A stretch of DNA of 64,000 nucleotides, from NCBI GenBank assembly GCA_030706405.1, contig JAUZOO010000014.1:1-64000 (forward strand). The letters run 5' to 3'. Positions 44,714 to 54,147 of the stretch are shown here, piece after piece; position 1 is the stretch's first letter; each line of letters opens with the position of its first letter. The notes under the pieces were generated by a model. That model saw only the letters and a list, made by a program, of their open reading frames with translations, was not told the DNA's origin and did not search any database. The translations under genes were made by a program, and so were the position numbers. This stretch comes from Bacteroidota bacterium. Lineage in GTDB: Bacteria; Bacteroidota; Bacteroidia; Bacteroidales; JAAUTT01.

Positions 44714-46849
44714 ATGAAACCAGATTTTAGTAAAGTAAACATAAAATCAGCAGCGGCTGCTTCGTCAGTTTCGCTGCCCGGTGCCGACTGGACCACACCT
44801 GAGCTTATCAAGGTGAAACCTGTCTATACCGCCGAAGACCTCTCCGGAATGGAGCATTTGAACTATGCTGCCGGTGTGGCTCCTTATCTCCGTGGCCCTT
44901 ACTCGGTAATGTACGCCATGCAACCCTGGACGATCCGTCAGTATGCCGGGTTCTCCACTGCCGAAGAATCCAATGCATTCTACCGTCGTAACCTTGCTGC
45001 CGGACAGAAAGGTCTTTCCGTGGCATTCGACTTGGCTACCCACCGCGGGTACGACTCTGACCACGAACGTGTAGTTGGTGACGTAGGTAAAGCCGGTGTT
45101 GCCATCGACTCTATCCTCGACATGAAGATCCTCTTCGACCAGATTCCTTTGAACAAGATGTCGGTTTCGATGACCATGAACGGCGCCGTATTACCGGTTC
45201 TTTCGTTCTACATCGTTGCAGCTTTGGAACAAGGTGCTAAGCTCGAAGAATTGAGCGGTACTATCCAGAATGACATCCTCAAGGAATTCATGGTGCGTAA
45301 CACCTACATCTATCCGCCCGAAATGTCGATGCGTATCATTGGCGATATTTTCGAATACACTTCGAAGAACATGCCTAAGTTCAACAGCATCTCTATCTCC
45401 GGATACCACATGCAGGAAGCCGGTGCTACTGCCGACATCGAAATGGCTTATACACTTGCCGACGGTCTCGAATACCTCCGTACCGGTGTTAAAGCTGGTC
45501 TCGACATCGATGCTTTCGCTCCGCGTCTTTCGTTCTTCTGGGCTGTTGGTATGAACCACTTCATGGAAATTGCCAAGATGCGTGCTGCACGTATGCTCTG
45601 GGCTAAAATCGTGAAAGAATTCGGTCCTAAGAATCCTAAATCGATGGCTTTGCGTACTCACTCGCAAACTTCGGGATGGTCGCTTACCGAACAAGATCCG
45701 TTTAACAACGTGGCTCGTACTGCTGTTGAAGCAATGGCTGCTGCACTCGGTCACACCCAGTCGCTCCACACCAATGCTTTGGACGAAGCTATCGCGTTGC
45801 CAACTGACTTCTCGGCTCGTATTGCACGTAACACCCAAATCTATATCCAGGAAGAAACCAACATCTGCAAAGCTGTTGACCCATGGGCTGGTTCATATTA
45901 TGTAGAAACACTTACACACGAACTCGCACAGAAAGCCTGGAAACTCATCGAAGAAGTAGAAAGCCTCGGCGGTATGTCGAAAGCTGTTGAAACCGGTGTT
46001 CCAAAAATGCGTATCGAAGAAGCTGCTGCCCGTAAACAGGCTCGTATCGACTCCGGTAAGGACACCATTGTTGGTATCAACAAATACCGTCTCGACAAGG
46101 AAGATCCTTTGGATATTCTTGATGTTGACAACACCGCTGTTCGCGAAGCCCAGATCAAACGTCTTCAGAAACTTAAGGCCGAACGTAACAACGACGAAGT
46201 ACAGGCTGCTTTGGCTGCCATTACCGAATCGGCACGCTCAGGCAAAGGCAACTTACTCGAACTTTCGGTAGTTGCTGCTCAGAAACGTGCTACTTTGGGT
46301 GAAATTTCCGATGCTATCGAAAACGTATCAGGACGATATAAAGCTGTGATTAGAACCATCTCGGGCGTATATGCCTCCGAAAGCGGAGACGATGCCACTT
46401 ACCAGGAAGCCAAAGCCATGGCTGAAAAATTTGCGAAGATCGAAGGCCGTCAGCCTCGTATCATGATCGCTAAAATGGGTCAGGACGGACACGACCGTGG
46501 TGCTAAAGTTGTAGCTACCGGTTATGCCGATATCGGATTCGACGTGGATATGGGTCCGTTGTTCCAAACCCCTGCCGAAGCTGCTAAGCAAGCTGTTGAA
46601 AACGACGTTCACGTTGTTGGAGTATCATCGCTTGCAGCAGGTCACAAGACGTTGGTTCCGCAGATCATTGCCGAACTTAAGAAACTTGGCCGCGAAGACA
46701 TCATGGTAATTGCCGGTGGTGTAATTCCTGCGCAGGATTATGACTTCCTTTACAAGTCGGGCGTTGTGGCTATCTTTGGCCCTGGAACTTCCGTTCCTTA
46801 CGCTGCTAAAAAGATTCTTGAAGTACTCTTAAAGAGTGTTGAAGAATAA
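44714..46849 (+). CDS. mutB: Methylmalonyl-CoA mutase large (catalytic) subunit
   Basis: The protein has 711 residues. The catalytic barrel shows [21 protein letters not shown] (substrate Tyr region), [35 protein letters not shown], and [19 protein letters not shown]. The C-terminal B12 domain has [19 protein letters not shown] (DxHxxG, base-off cobalamin His), then [18 protein letters not shown] and [14 protein letters not shown]. It catalyses the radical rearrangement with adenosylcobalamin. The 458-base gap to mutA is filled by the GxxExxY element, so mutB expression must pass through or start within it. Confidence 0.95.
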   Translation: MKPDFSKVNIKSAAAASSVSLPGADWTTPELIKVKPVYTAEDLSGMEHLNYAAGVAPYLRGPYSVMYAMQPWTIRQYAGFSTAEESNAFYRRNLAAGQKGLSVAFDLATHRGYDSDHERVVGDVGKAGVAIDSILDMKILFDQIPLNKMSVSMTMNGAVLPVLSFYIVAALEQGAKLEELSGTIQNDILKEFMVRNTYIYPPEMSMRIIGDIFEYTSKNMPKFNSISISGYHMQEAGATADIEMAYTLADGLEYLRTGVKAGLDIDAFAPRLSFFWAVGMNHFMEIAKMRAARMLWAKIVKEFGPKNPKSMALRTHSQTSGWSLTEQDPFNNVARTAVEAMAAALGHTQSLHTNALDEAIALPTDFSARIARNTQIYIQEETNICKAVDPWAGSYYVETLTHELAQKAWKLIEEVESLGGMSKAVETGVPKMRIEEAAARKQARIDSGKDTIVGINKYRLDKEDPLDILDVDNTAVREAQIKRLQKLKAERNNDEVQAALAAITESARSGKGNLLELSVVAAQKRATLGEISDAIENVSGRYKAVIRTISGVYASESGDDATYQEAKAMAEKFAKIEGRQPRIMIAKMGQDGHDRGAKVVATGYADIGFDVDMGPLFQTPAEAAKQAVENDVHVVGVSSLAAGHKTLVPQIIAELKKLGREDIMVIAGGVIPAQDYDFLYKSGVVAIFGPGTSVPYAAKKILEVLLKSVEE

Positions 46850-46885
46850 GAACTGTTCTTTCCGGGGATAACCCGGATATTCATA

Positions 46886-46922
46886 AAAACGCCCGGTAGT
46901 CTTGCTATCGGGCGTTTATTTT
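46886..46922 (+). terminator. mutB terminator
   Basis: AAACGCCCGGTAG / CTATCGGGCGTTT stem (one G-T pair), then ATTTTTTA. Also usable by the convergent gene. Confidence 0.85.
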
Positions 46923-47330
46923 TTATGCCGATTTGATGATATTCTGCATCCATCGCCAATGGGTAATAAACAGTGCCAGACTGATGATAATGAGTATTGC
47001 CCCTGTAGCCATGTTTTTGGTGGCCTGAAATTTTGATGATTGGATTTTGTCGTTCCGGGCTGCTTCGTACATGGCGTGTAAAGTTTTGTCGTCGGGGATG
47101 TAGCTGACCTTGGTGTTATCAGCATTTTTGGGTGCGGATTTAAGAATGTCCTGCTTATAATTTTCGAATGAGGCCAGGCTTGGACCATTATTCCATCCGG
47201 CATGGATCGGGTCGCTCCGGTCGATAAGAGCATTGGTTAATACGGAAGCTGAAATCAGAAAAGTGACAACCGAAACCAGGCAGATGGCATAACCATAAAT
47301 CTGCACGCCAATTTTGTGTAATTTTTCCAT
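46923..47330 (-). CDS. Small two-helix membrane protein
   Basis: The protein has 135 residues with one hydrophobic helix near the N-terminus (IYGYAICLVSVVTFLISASVL) and one near the C-terminus (ATGAILIIISLALFITHW), separated by a charged region of about 70 residues that probably lies outside the cytoplasm. No named family recognised. It stands alone between the mutase operon and repeat array C. Confidence 0.6.
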   Translation of the reverse strand: MEKLHKIGVQIYGYAICLVSVVTFLISASVLTNALIDRSDPIHAGWNNGPSLASFENYKQDILKSAPKNADNTKVSYIPDDKTLHAMYEAARNDKIQSSKFQATKNMATGAILIIISLALFITHWRWMQNIIKSA

Positions 47331-47400
47331 AGCTTTTATTTTTTAAGGTGGTGTTATAACTAAAGTTACGGCTTTGAGGACAGGAATGCAATATTGAGTG

Positions 47401-47644
47401 GCTTGAATTTTAGAACAGTCATCCCGAGTCGGGATATACTGCCTGAGTTTTTAGAAGCCTCGTCCCAGGTTGGGATTTACTGCCTGAAATTTTAAAAGCC
47501 CTGTCCCGGGTTGGGAAACCTTGTCTGGAGTTTTAGAGGTGCCGTCCCGGATTGGGATTTGTTGCCTGAGTTTTTAGAAGTGTAATCCCAGGTTGGGAAA
47601 CCTCGCCTGAAGTTTTAAAAGCCCCATTCCCAAGTTGGGACGAA
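47401..47644 (+). repeat. Array C: six 41-bp tandem repeats
   Basis: Boxes GCTTGAA, GCCTGAG, GCCTGAA, GTCTGGA, GCCTGAG and GCCTGAA start at 47401, 47441, 47482, 47523, 47564 and 47605, about 41 bases apart, each followed by TTTTA. Each unit also holds a short palindrome such as TCCCGAGTCGGGA or TCCCAGGTTGGGA. The box is shared with arrays A and B, but the second module differs. Non-coding: 41 is not a multiple of three. Confidence 0.85.
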
Positions 47645-47656
47645 CCTTTAAGGCAC

Positions 47657-47694
47657 AAAAAAACCTCTCCGCTTTTATGGCGAAGAGGTTTTTG
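47657..47694 (-). terminator. Terminator, probably of pdxA
   Basis: AAAAACCTCTCCGC / GGCGAAGAGGTTTTT stem with one mismatch, with A run on one side and T run on the other. Confidence 0.75.
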
Positions 47695-47750
47695 TCCGAA
47701 ATTATCGGGTAAACCTGTCTGGATTTTACTTCCTGACAAGTTCAATAATT

Positions 47751-48800
47751 TTAAACATTCGATGTATCGATGTTTTTCATTGGGTTTTTGGTCAGTTCTT
47801 TGTATTCCTCGCGATTTTTATAAATATCGCAAGCCATATACAATGCCTGGCGGAACGACGATTCCGAAGCCTGATCTTTGCCTACCAGTTCGTAAGCGGT
47901 GCCGTGAGCGGGCGAAGTACGAACAATGGGCAGTCCGGCGGTGAAATTTACGCCGTCTTCGAATACCATCGCTTTAAATGGGGCAAGTCCCTGGTCGTGA
48001 TACATAGCAAGCACGGCATCGAACTTCTTAAAGCTATCGGAACCAAAAAAGCCGTCGGCAGCATAAGGTCCAAAGGCCATAATGCCTTGCTGTTTTGCTT
48101 TCTCGATGGCAGGAATAATGATGTCGGTTTCTTCGTTGCCAATCACGCCTTCGTCGCCAGCATGCGGGTTGAGCGAAAGCACGGCGATGCGCGGTTTGCG
48201 AACGGCAAAGTCGGTAAGCATCGATTTATTCAGGGTTTTTAGTTTCGAGAGGATGGCTTCTTCGGTGATGAGCGATGCCACTTTGGAGAGCGGCACATGA
48301 CCGGTAACCACGGCTACCTTCACCACTTCGCTCACGAGAATCATCAATGCTTCGCCGCCGAATTCGTCGCGTAAATATTCGGTATGGCCCGGGAAATGAA
48401 ATTCTTCGGACTGGATATTGTGTTTGTTGATAGGGCCGGTAACAATAGCATCAATCTTGCCTTCTTTTAAATCCTTTACGGCAGCTTTTAAGCTTAGTAA
48501 CGAAGCTTCGCCGGCTTGAGGGGTAGATTTACCAAGTTCCACGCGAACATTGTCGTCGAGCACGTTTACCAGGTTGGCACGTTTTGGCACGGCTTCTTCG
48601 GCGCTGCGCACGCTATAAAGGTTGAAATTGCCAAGGTTTAAGGCTTTGCGGTGATAAGCCACCACTTTGGGCGAACCGTAAACGATGGGCGTGCAGGTTT
48701 CGTAAATGCGCGGGTCGAGAAGCGTTTTCATAATCACTTCGTAGCTAATTCCGTTGATGTCGCCCTGCGTAATTCCTATTCTTATTTTATGGTCTTTCAT
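47751..48800 (-). CDS. pdxA: 4-hydroxythreonine-4-phosphate dehydrogenase
   Basis: The protein has 349 residues. IGITQGDINGISYEVIMK, AIVTGPINKHN, FPGHTEYLRDEFG, LSLNPHAGDEG, MYHDQGLAPFKAM and VRTSPAHGTAYEL are the PdxA motifs, with metal-binding His in GHTE, MYHDQ and SPAHG. It acts in the DXP-dependent route to pyridoxal phosphate. The leucyl aminopeptidase gene is 84 bases upstream on the same strand. Confidence 0.94.
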   Translation of the reverse strand: MKDHKIRIGITQGDINGISYEVIMKTLLDPRIYETCTPIVYGSPKVVAYHRKALNLGNFNLYSVRSAEEAVPKRANLVNVLDDNVRVELGKSTPQAGEASLLSLKAAVKDLKEGKIDAIVTGPINKHNIQSEEFHFPGHTEYLRDEFGGEALMILVSEVVKVAVVTGHVPLSKVASLITEEAILSKLKTLNKSMLTDFAVRKPRIAVLSLNPHAGDEGVIGNEETDIIIPAIEKAKQQGIMAFGPYAADGFFGSDSFKKFDAVLAMYHDQGLAPFKAMVFEDGVNFTAGLPIVRTSPAHGTAYELVGKDQASESSFRQALYMACDIYKNREEYKELTKNPMKNIDTSNV

Positions 48801-48884
48801 TGTTCGTTGGTTATTTTGAAGTATTGTGATTTATATCCGACAGACCTTTAAAACCTGTCAGGTGTATCGTTTCAGTTTTAATTG

Positions 48885-50324
48885 TTATTTACCCAGCTGC
48901 TCCAGAAAACGGTAGAACAACCGTACGCCGGTTCCGGTTCCGCCTAATCCTCGGTAGGAATTTGGCTTTTTGAGGAATGCAGGCCCTGCAATATCGAGAT
49001 GGAAATAGGGGGAATTGGTAAAATGTTCGAGGAATTTTCCGGCAGTGATAGCACCGGCAACCTCTCCGCCAATATTTTTGAGGTCGGCAATGTCCGATTT
49101 AATCATTTCGTCATATTCTTCCCAGAAGGGAAATACAGCAATGCGTTCGTAAACATCGTAACCGGCATCTACGATTTTCTTTTCGGTTTCGGTGGAAACA
49201 TTGCCCATGCCTACGGTTCCTAATTCACCGATGGCCCTGTGGGCTGCTCCTGTGAGCGTGGCAATGGTAAACACCAGCTCCGGATCATATTTTTGGGCAT
49301 ATACCAGCGCATCGGCAAGGATAAGGCGGCCTTCGGCATCGGTGTTGAGCACTTCCACAGTGGTTCCATCAGAAATGGTGATGATGTCGCCGGGTGAATA
49401 AGCATCGGCACTCAAACGGTTATCGGTAGAAGGGATAAGTCCTACTACATATACCGGCAACCCGGTTTTAGCCAGGGCGTAAAACGTAGCAGCCACGGCA
49501 GCCGCACCGGCCATGTCGCATTTCATGTAATCCATGCTGTTGGGGGTAGGTTTGAGGCTGTATCCGCCGGTGTCGTAAACCACGCCTTTGCCAACTAAAA
49601 CAATGGGTTTAGCGTTAACTGCGCCTTCGGGTTTCCATTCGAGAATGGTGAAGGTAGGTGGCTGGGTGCTGCCTTGGTTTACGGCCAGTAAACCACCCAT
49701 TTTTAACGCTTCAATTTTAGCTTTATCAAGAACTTCAACCGAGAATCCGGCTTCTTTGCCTAATTCCTGAATTTCTTCCGAAAGCTTTACAGAGGTTAAA
49801 ACCGAAGCCGGTTCGTTAATCAGGTCGCGGGCAATGCAAACGGCTTCTACTATGGAAGAAAGTTTTTGAATATCGTCATCGGTAACATCTCCCGAAATAG
49901 CTACATCGGTAAGTGTCGAAGTTTTATCTCCGGCATCTTTCTGGTATTTTACAAACTGATAATTGGCCAGGGCCAGACCTTCGACAAAGGCCAGAACCAG
50001 TTCCGGTTTTTCGAGCTTATCGACAATCGTTACTTTCGTTGCTTTTTGTTTTTGAAGAAGCTGGCAAACCGAGTTCCCTCCTTTACGTAAAGCTTCTTTC
50101 ACCTTGGAGGCATCCTTCGAAAGATCGGAAGTTTGCACTACAACCCAGTTCGAATAACGGTTAAGTGCCACTTGGGATGCTTTATTTTCCAGTTCTTTTT
50201 TTACAAATTCTGTTTCCTGTGAGGTTAAGTCCAGCTCCTTTAAGTCCGATTTTTTATCAATCAAAATAACAAGGTTTTCATCATACGAATACGACTTGGC
50301 CCTACCGATATTTAACTTCTGCAT
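48885..50324 (-). CDS. pepA: Leucyl aminopeptidase (M17)
   Basis: The protein has 479 residues. The M17 signature NTDAEGRLILADALVYA is present, with VGKGVVYDTGGYSLKP and MKCDMAGAAAVAATFY supplying metal-binding residues. The N-terminal domain is the variable regulatory-type domain. It removes N-terminal amino acids from peptides in the cytosol and fits the peptide-using profile of the region (DPP7-like, prc, ald). Whether it should be named PepA or PepB cannot be decided by eye. Confidence 0.93.
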   Translation of the reverse strand: MQKLNIGRAKSYSYDENLVILIDKKSDLKELDLTSQETEFVKKELENKASQVALNRYSNWVVVQTSDLSKDASKVKEALRKGGNSVCQLLQKQKATKVTIVDKLEKPELVLAFVEGLALANYQFVKYQKDAGDKTSTLTDVAISGDVTDDDIQKLSSIVEAVCIARDLINEPASVLTSVKLSEEIQELGKEAGFSVEVLDKAKIEALKMGGLLAVNQGSTQPPTFTILEWKPEGAVNAKPIVLVGKGVVYDTGGYSLKPTPNSMDYMKCDMAGAAAVAATFYALAKTGLPVYVVGLIPSTDNRLSADAYSPGDIITISDGTTVEVLNTDAEGRLILADALVYAQKYDPELVFTIATLTGAAHRAIGELGTVGMGNVSTETEKKIVDAGYDVYERIAVFPFWEEYDEMIKSDIADLKNIGGEVAGAITAGKFLEHFTNSPYFHLDIAGPAFLKKPNSYRGLGGTGTGVRLFYRFLEQLGK

Positions 50325-50408
50325 AGTGAAAATCTTTTAAAACATACAAAGATAAAGTTATTTCGACATTGCAGGCACTTAATCGTAATTTACAGGTTAT
50401 TGAGTCGC

Positions 50409-50442
50409 TTTCGTTTTCATTGCTACATTATTGTTATCTTTG
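50409..50442 (+). promoter_or_regulatory. Candidate promoter of mqnC
   Basis: TATCTTTG at 50435 matches the -7 box and TTTCG at 50409 is a possible -33 partner about 21 bases upstream. It lies inside the upstream extension of the mqnC frame, so it argues for the TTG start at 50468. Confidence 0.5.
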
Positions 50443-50467
50443 GCCACTTCAAATAATTACCCACGCT

Positions 50468-51562
50468 TTGAATCTGAATAATTTATACCAGAAGGCGCTG
50501 AACCTCGAATTTCTTTCGGCAGAAGAAGGACTTTACCTTTATCGCGAAGCGCCCACCACAACCCTCATGCAGGTTGCCAACCAGATACGTCAACAATTAG
50601 TTCCGGGAAACACCGTTACCTGGATGATTGACCGTAACGTGAACATCACCAATGTGTGTATTTCGCAATGCAAGTTTTGTAATTTCTGTCGCGTGTCTAA
50701 AAGTGCCGAAGCCTACATCACAACGCTCGACGAATACAAAACCAAGGTGGATGAAATGTTTGCCATTGGCGGCGACCAGTTATTGCTCCAGGGTGGGATG
50801 CATCCTAACCTCGGATTGAGTTTTTATACCGATCTTTTCCGTCAGCTTAAAAAAGAATATCCACGGTTAAAGCTTCATGCGCTCGGGCCACCGGAGGTTC
50901 ATTACATCGCAAAGAAAGACAACCTTTCGTATCACGAAGTACTGACATCGTTAGTAGAAGCCGGCCTTGAAAGTCTTCCCGGGGCTGGTGCCGAAATTCT
51001 TACCGACCGTGTCCGGAAGATTGTTTCGCCCGCTAAAGCCACCACCGGCGAATGGCTCGACGTGATGCGCGAAGCCCACCGCCTCAACCTTCCCACTTCG
51101 GCAACCATGATGTTTGGCCACATCGAAACCGAAGCGGAACGCATCGAGCATCTCATTAATATCCGCCAGGTGCAGAGCGAAAAGCCAAAAGGGCACTACG
51201 GATTTATAGCCTTTATTCCCTGGCCCTTTCAGGACGAAAATACGGTGCTGCGTAACAAGATGCAGATTTCGAATACCATCACTGCTGAAGACTACATCCG
51301 CCTGATTGCCATAAGCCGCATCATGCTCCCGAATGTCAATAATATCCAGTCGTCGTGGCTTACCGTAGGGAAACAAACGGCACAGATTACCCTTCATGGC
51401 GGTGCCAACGATTTTGGTTCGATCATGATTGAGGAACACGTGGTTTCATCGGCCGGCGCTAACCATGCCTTCGATGCCAATGGCATTCAACAGGCCATCC
51501 GCGAAGCAGGGTTTGTCCCGCAACGGAGAAATCAGAAGTATGAATTGATGGAGACTAAGTGA
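50468..51562 (+). CDS. mqnC: Cyclic dehypoxanthine futalosine synthase (radical SAM)
   Basis: The protein has 364 residues from the TTG at 50468, chosen because the family begins near NLYQKALNLEFLSAEEGL and a promoter box precedes it. An in-frame TTG at 50369 would add 33 unusual residues. The radical SAM cluster motif is VCISQCKFCNFC (CxxxCxxC). Further motifs: LLQGGMHPNLGLSFYTDLF, HALGPPEVHYIA, SLPGAGAEILTDRVR and TSATMMFGHIE. It acts in the futalosine route to menaquinone. No other mqn genes are in the window. Confidence 0.9.
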   Translation: MNLNNLYQKALNLEFLSAEEGLYLYREAPTTTLMQVANQIRQQLVPGNTVTWMIDRNVNITNVCISQCKFCNFCRVSKSAEAYITTLDEYKTKVDEMFAIGGDQLLLQGGMHPNLGLSFYTDLFRQLKKEYPRLKLHALGPPEVHYIAKKDNLSYHEVLTSLVEAGLESLPGAGAEILTDRVRKIVSPAKATTGEWLDVMREAHRLNLPTSATMMFGHIETEAERIEHLINIRQVQSEKPKGHYGFIAFIPWPFQDENTVLRNKMQISNTITAEDYIRLIAISRIMLPNVNNIQSSWLTVGKQTAQITLHGGANDFGSIMIEEHVVSSAGANHAFDANGIQQAIREAGFVPQRRNQKYELMETK

Positions 51563-51584
51563 TTGGTTAGGTAATTAAGTTTTT

Positions 51585-52694
51585 TTACGGAATCCAAATG
51601 ACCAGCGATTGGCCGGGGGCGATATTATCAGAAGGTAAGCGGTTCCACTGACGGATGTCGGCCGGGCTACAATCGTATTTCATGGCAATTTTATGCAGGA
51701 AATCGCCTTTTTCTACCCGGTATGTAAAACGACGCACACGCGGTTTTGCTGAAACGTCATTTTTTATATTCGAGGCAAGAATGTGACTTTCAAATTCAAT
51801 AAACGGAGCAATAAGCGGCTGAGGCAATACAAGCATTTGTTTGGAAGCAGCTTCTGGAATCTTGTCGAGCTTGTACCGTGGGTTCAGAAACCGTAATTGA
51901 TCTATCGATATTTTAATATTTTCTGCGATCTGTCCAAAACTTACCGCATTGCTCAGGTAAACTGTATCGATTCCGCTGAATGAATATGCCGGTTCGGTGG
52001 CTAAAATGCGATGCTCGCGGGCAAAATTCATTACATAATTAGCTGCGAGAAACGCCGGGACATAATTTTGGGTTTCTTCCGGCAGATAAGGCAATAATTC
52101 CCAAAGGTTGGTTTTTCCGCCACTTCGCTCGATGGCATTGCGTACCACGCCGGGCCCACCGTTATAGGCTGCCAGCGCCAAATGCCAGTCGTGAAATGTC
52201 TGATACAAGTATTTAAAATATTTGCAGGCAGCTTCGGTGGATTTATACACATCACGTCGGTCGTCGATATAGGATGAAACCTCCAGATCAAACATTGGCG
52301 CCGAATTGTACAGGAATTGCCATAATCCCATTGCTCCCGAGGACGATTTTGCCAGCGGATTCAGACCAGATTCAACCACCGAAAGATATTTTAACTCAAG
52401 CGGCAGATCGTATTTATCCAGATAATGTTCAAAAATAGGGAAATAGAGTTTCGAAAGGCCAAGCATCCGCGAAACATCGTCGCGCCGTTGAATGGTGTAA
52501 ATTTCAATGTATTTACGAACTAAGTAGTTGTACTCAAGACCGAGAGGTGTGGATTTGTCGAGCTCAGCAAACCGATATTCGTAAACAAGGTCTGGGAACG
52601 TCGGGATGGAATCGTTTCGTGCAGAGGCTGTGCCGGTTATAAAACCAGGACAAAGACCAATCAGCATAAACAGCAATAATCCAGGCTTTTTCAT
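51585..52694 (-). CDS. Lytic transglycosylase with LysM domain (MltD-like)
   Basis: The protein has 369 residues from the ATG at 52692-52694, beginning a signal peptide (LLLFMLIGLCPGFITGTASA). The SLT domain (about residues 90-230) has SVVESGLNPLAKSSSGAMGL with the catalytic Glu, and AYNGGPGVVRNAI. One LysM repeat (TYRVEKGDFLHKIAMKYDC...) closes the C-terminus. It cleaves peptidoglycan glycan chains with 1,6-anhydro products. It lies downstream of rseP but beyond a terminator. Confidence 0.92.
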   Translation of the reverse strand: MKKPGLLLFMLIGLCPGFITGTASARNDSIPTFPDLVYEYRFAELDKSTPLGLEYNYLVRKYIEIYTIQRRDDVSRMLGLSKLYFPIFEHYLDKYDLPLELKYLSVVESGLNPLAKSSSGAMGLWQFLYNSAPMFDLEVSSYIDDRRDVYKSTEAACKYFKYLYQTFHDWHLALAAYNGGPGVVRNAIERSGGKTNLWELLPYLPEETQNYVPAFLAANYVMNFAREHRILATEPAYSFSGIDTVYLSNAVSFGQIAENIKISIDQLRFLNPRYKLDKIPEAASKQMLVLPQPLIAPFIEFESHILASNIKNDVSAKPRVRRFTYRVEKGDFLHKIAMKYDCSPADIRQWNRLPSDNIAPGQSLVIWIP

Positions 52695-52744
52695 CGACAA
52701 TGGGGCAGTTGTTAAGTATGTAAAAATAGCATTTGCCCCAAAAC

Positions 52745-52790
52745 AAAAAAGCCTGTTTCTCGATTTTTTGACCGAAAAACAGGCTTTTTT
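52745..52790 (-). terminator. Terminator of the M23-dxr-rseP operon
   Basis: AAAAAAGCCTGTTT / AAACAGGCTTTTTT, 14-bp perfect stem with an 18-base loop, 25 bases after the rseP stop. Confidence 0.85.
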
Positions 52791-52815
52791 AAAATGCTAT
52801 TTTATAGCGATTGGG

Positions 52816-54138
52816 CTATTTTACAAAGATTTTGATAATATCATTTCCGTTGGCATATAAAAGCAAGCCGAGCAGAAGCACCATTCCAACAATTTGGGCG
52901 TATTCCAGGAATTTATCACCCGGTTTACGGCCGGTAACCATTTCATAAAGAAGGAATGTTACGTGACCGCCATCCAATGCTGGAATAGGGAGAATATTCA
53001 TTACGGCAAGAATAATAGAAAGGAATGCTGTCAGGTTCCAGAAAGCTTCCCAATCCCAAACACCGGGGAATATTTTTCCGATAGTAATGAAACCACCCAG
53101 CGACTCATACGCTTTGGTTTTGGGTTGAAAGAGGAGCTTCAGACTTTTTACATACTTCTCAACTGTATAAATACCCTTCTTTATGCCAGCAGGAAATGAG
53201 CCCAAGAAGCTATATGATACTTTTCTTGTTTGAAAGACATTGTCGATACTAGGCCTTATGCCAAGTATTCCGGTTGCAGGAACAACCACACTTACAGTAA
53301 CCGTATCCTTGCCACGAAGAAGCCCAACAGTGACGGGCTTTTCCTTAAACTTCACAACCTCAGTGCGGAACTCATCGAAATAATCAATTTTTTTGTCATT
53401 GATTTTAACAATCTTATCCTTGGGTTGCATCCCTGATTTCTGAGCTACTGACTGCTTCTCCAGTTCGGCAATCACAAAAGGAAAACGCGGTGTAAAAAAA
53501 CCAGCATTCTTATCTTTAATAAGTATTGGAAGAATTTCTTTCGAAATATTGACATTAACTTCGCTCCCATTGCGTTCCACCTGAATGGTCTGGGCATTGT
53601 TGATTACAATTTCGGGAACAATACGATTAAAGTCTTCTATTTTTTTATGGTCAACCGAAAGTATTTTATCTCCATTTTGCAATCCCGTTTTCAGGGCCAA
53701 CGAATCGCAAGCTATACCATATTTAACATTGGCTGTCGGGATGTATTCTTCGCCCCAGGCATAAAGCACCATCGAATAGATAAACAATGCCAGCAAAAAA
53801 TTGACCATCACGCCGCCAACCATAATCAGCAAACGCTGCCACGATGGTTTCGAACGGAATTCCCACGGTTGTGGGGGGAGTTTCATTTGTTCCTTGTCCA
53901 TCGATTCGTCAATCATCCCGGAAATTTTGACATATCCGCCAAGAGGAACCCAGCCAATGCCGTATTCGGTATCGCCTTTTTTAAATTTGAAGAGCGAAAA
54001 CCAAGGGTCGAAAAACAGATAAAATTTTTCAACGCGGGTATTAAATAACTTGGCAAATGCGAAATGGCCAAACTCGTGCAGAATGACAAGAATAGAAAGA
54101 CTTAAAAGAAGTTGTGCGGCTTTTACTAATATCTCCAT
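52816..54138 (-). CDS. rseP: Site-2 protease RseP
   Basis: The protein has 440 residues with about four membrane segments. LSILVILHEFGHFAFAKLF holds the zinc HExxH motif; the second zinc site is MNILPIPALDGGHVTF. PDZ regions lie in between (about residues 115-190 and 200-280, KSGMQPKDKIVKINDKKI). It cuts anti-sigma factors and other membrane proteins inside the membrane. It starts nine bases after dxr, in the same operon. Confidence 0.92.
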   Translation of the reverse strand: MEILVKAAQLLLSLSILVILHEFGHFAFAKLFNTRVEKFYLFFDPWFSLFKFKKGDTEYGIGWVPLGGYVKISGMIDESMDKEQMKLPPQPWEFRSKPSWQRLLIMVGGVMVNFLLALFIYSMVLYAWGEEYIPTANVKYGIACDSLALKTGLQNGDKILSVDHKKIEDFNRIVPEIVINNAQTIQVERNGSEVNVNISKEILPILIKDKNAGFFTPRFPFVIAELEKQSVAQKSGMQPKDKIVKINDKKIDYFDEFRTEVVKFKEKPVTVGLLRGKDTVTVSVVVPATGILGIRPSIDNVFQTRKVSYSFLGSFPAGIKKGIYTVEKYVKSLKLLFQPKTKAYESLGGFITIGKIFPGVWDWEAFWNLTAFLSIILAVMNILPIPALDGGHVTFLLYEMVTGRKPGDKFLEYAQIVGMVLLLGLLLYANGNDIIKIFVK

Positions 54139-54147
54139 AGCGGTATT

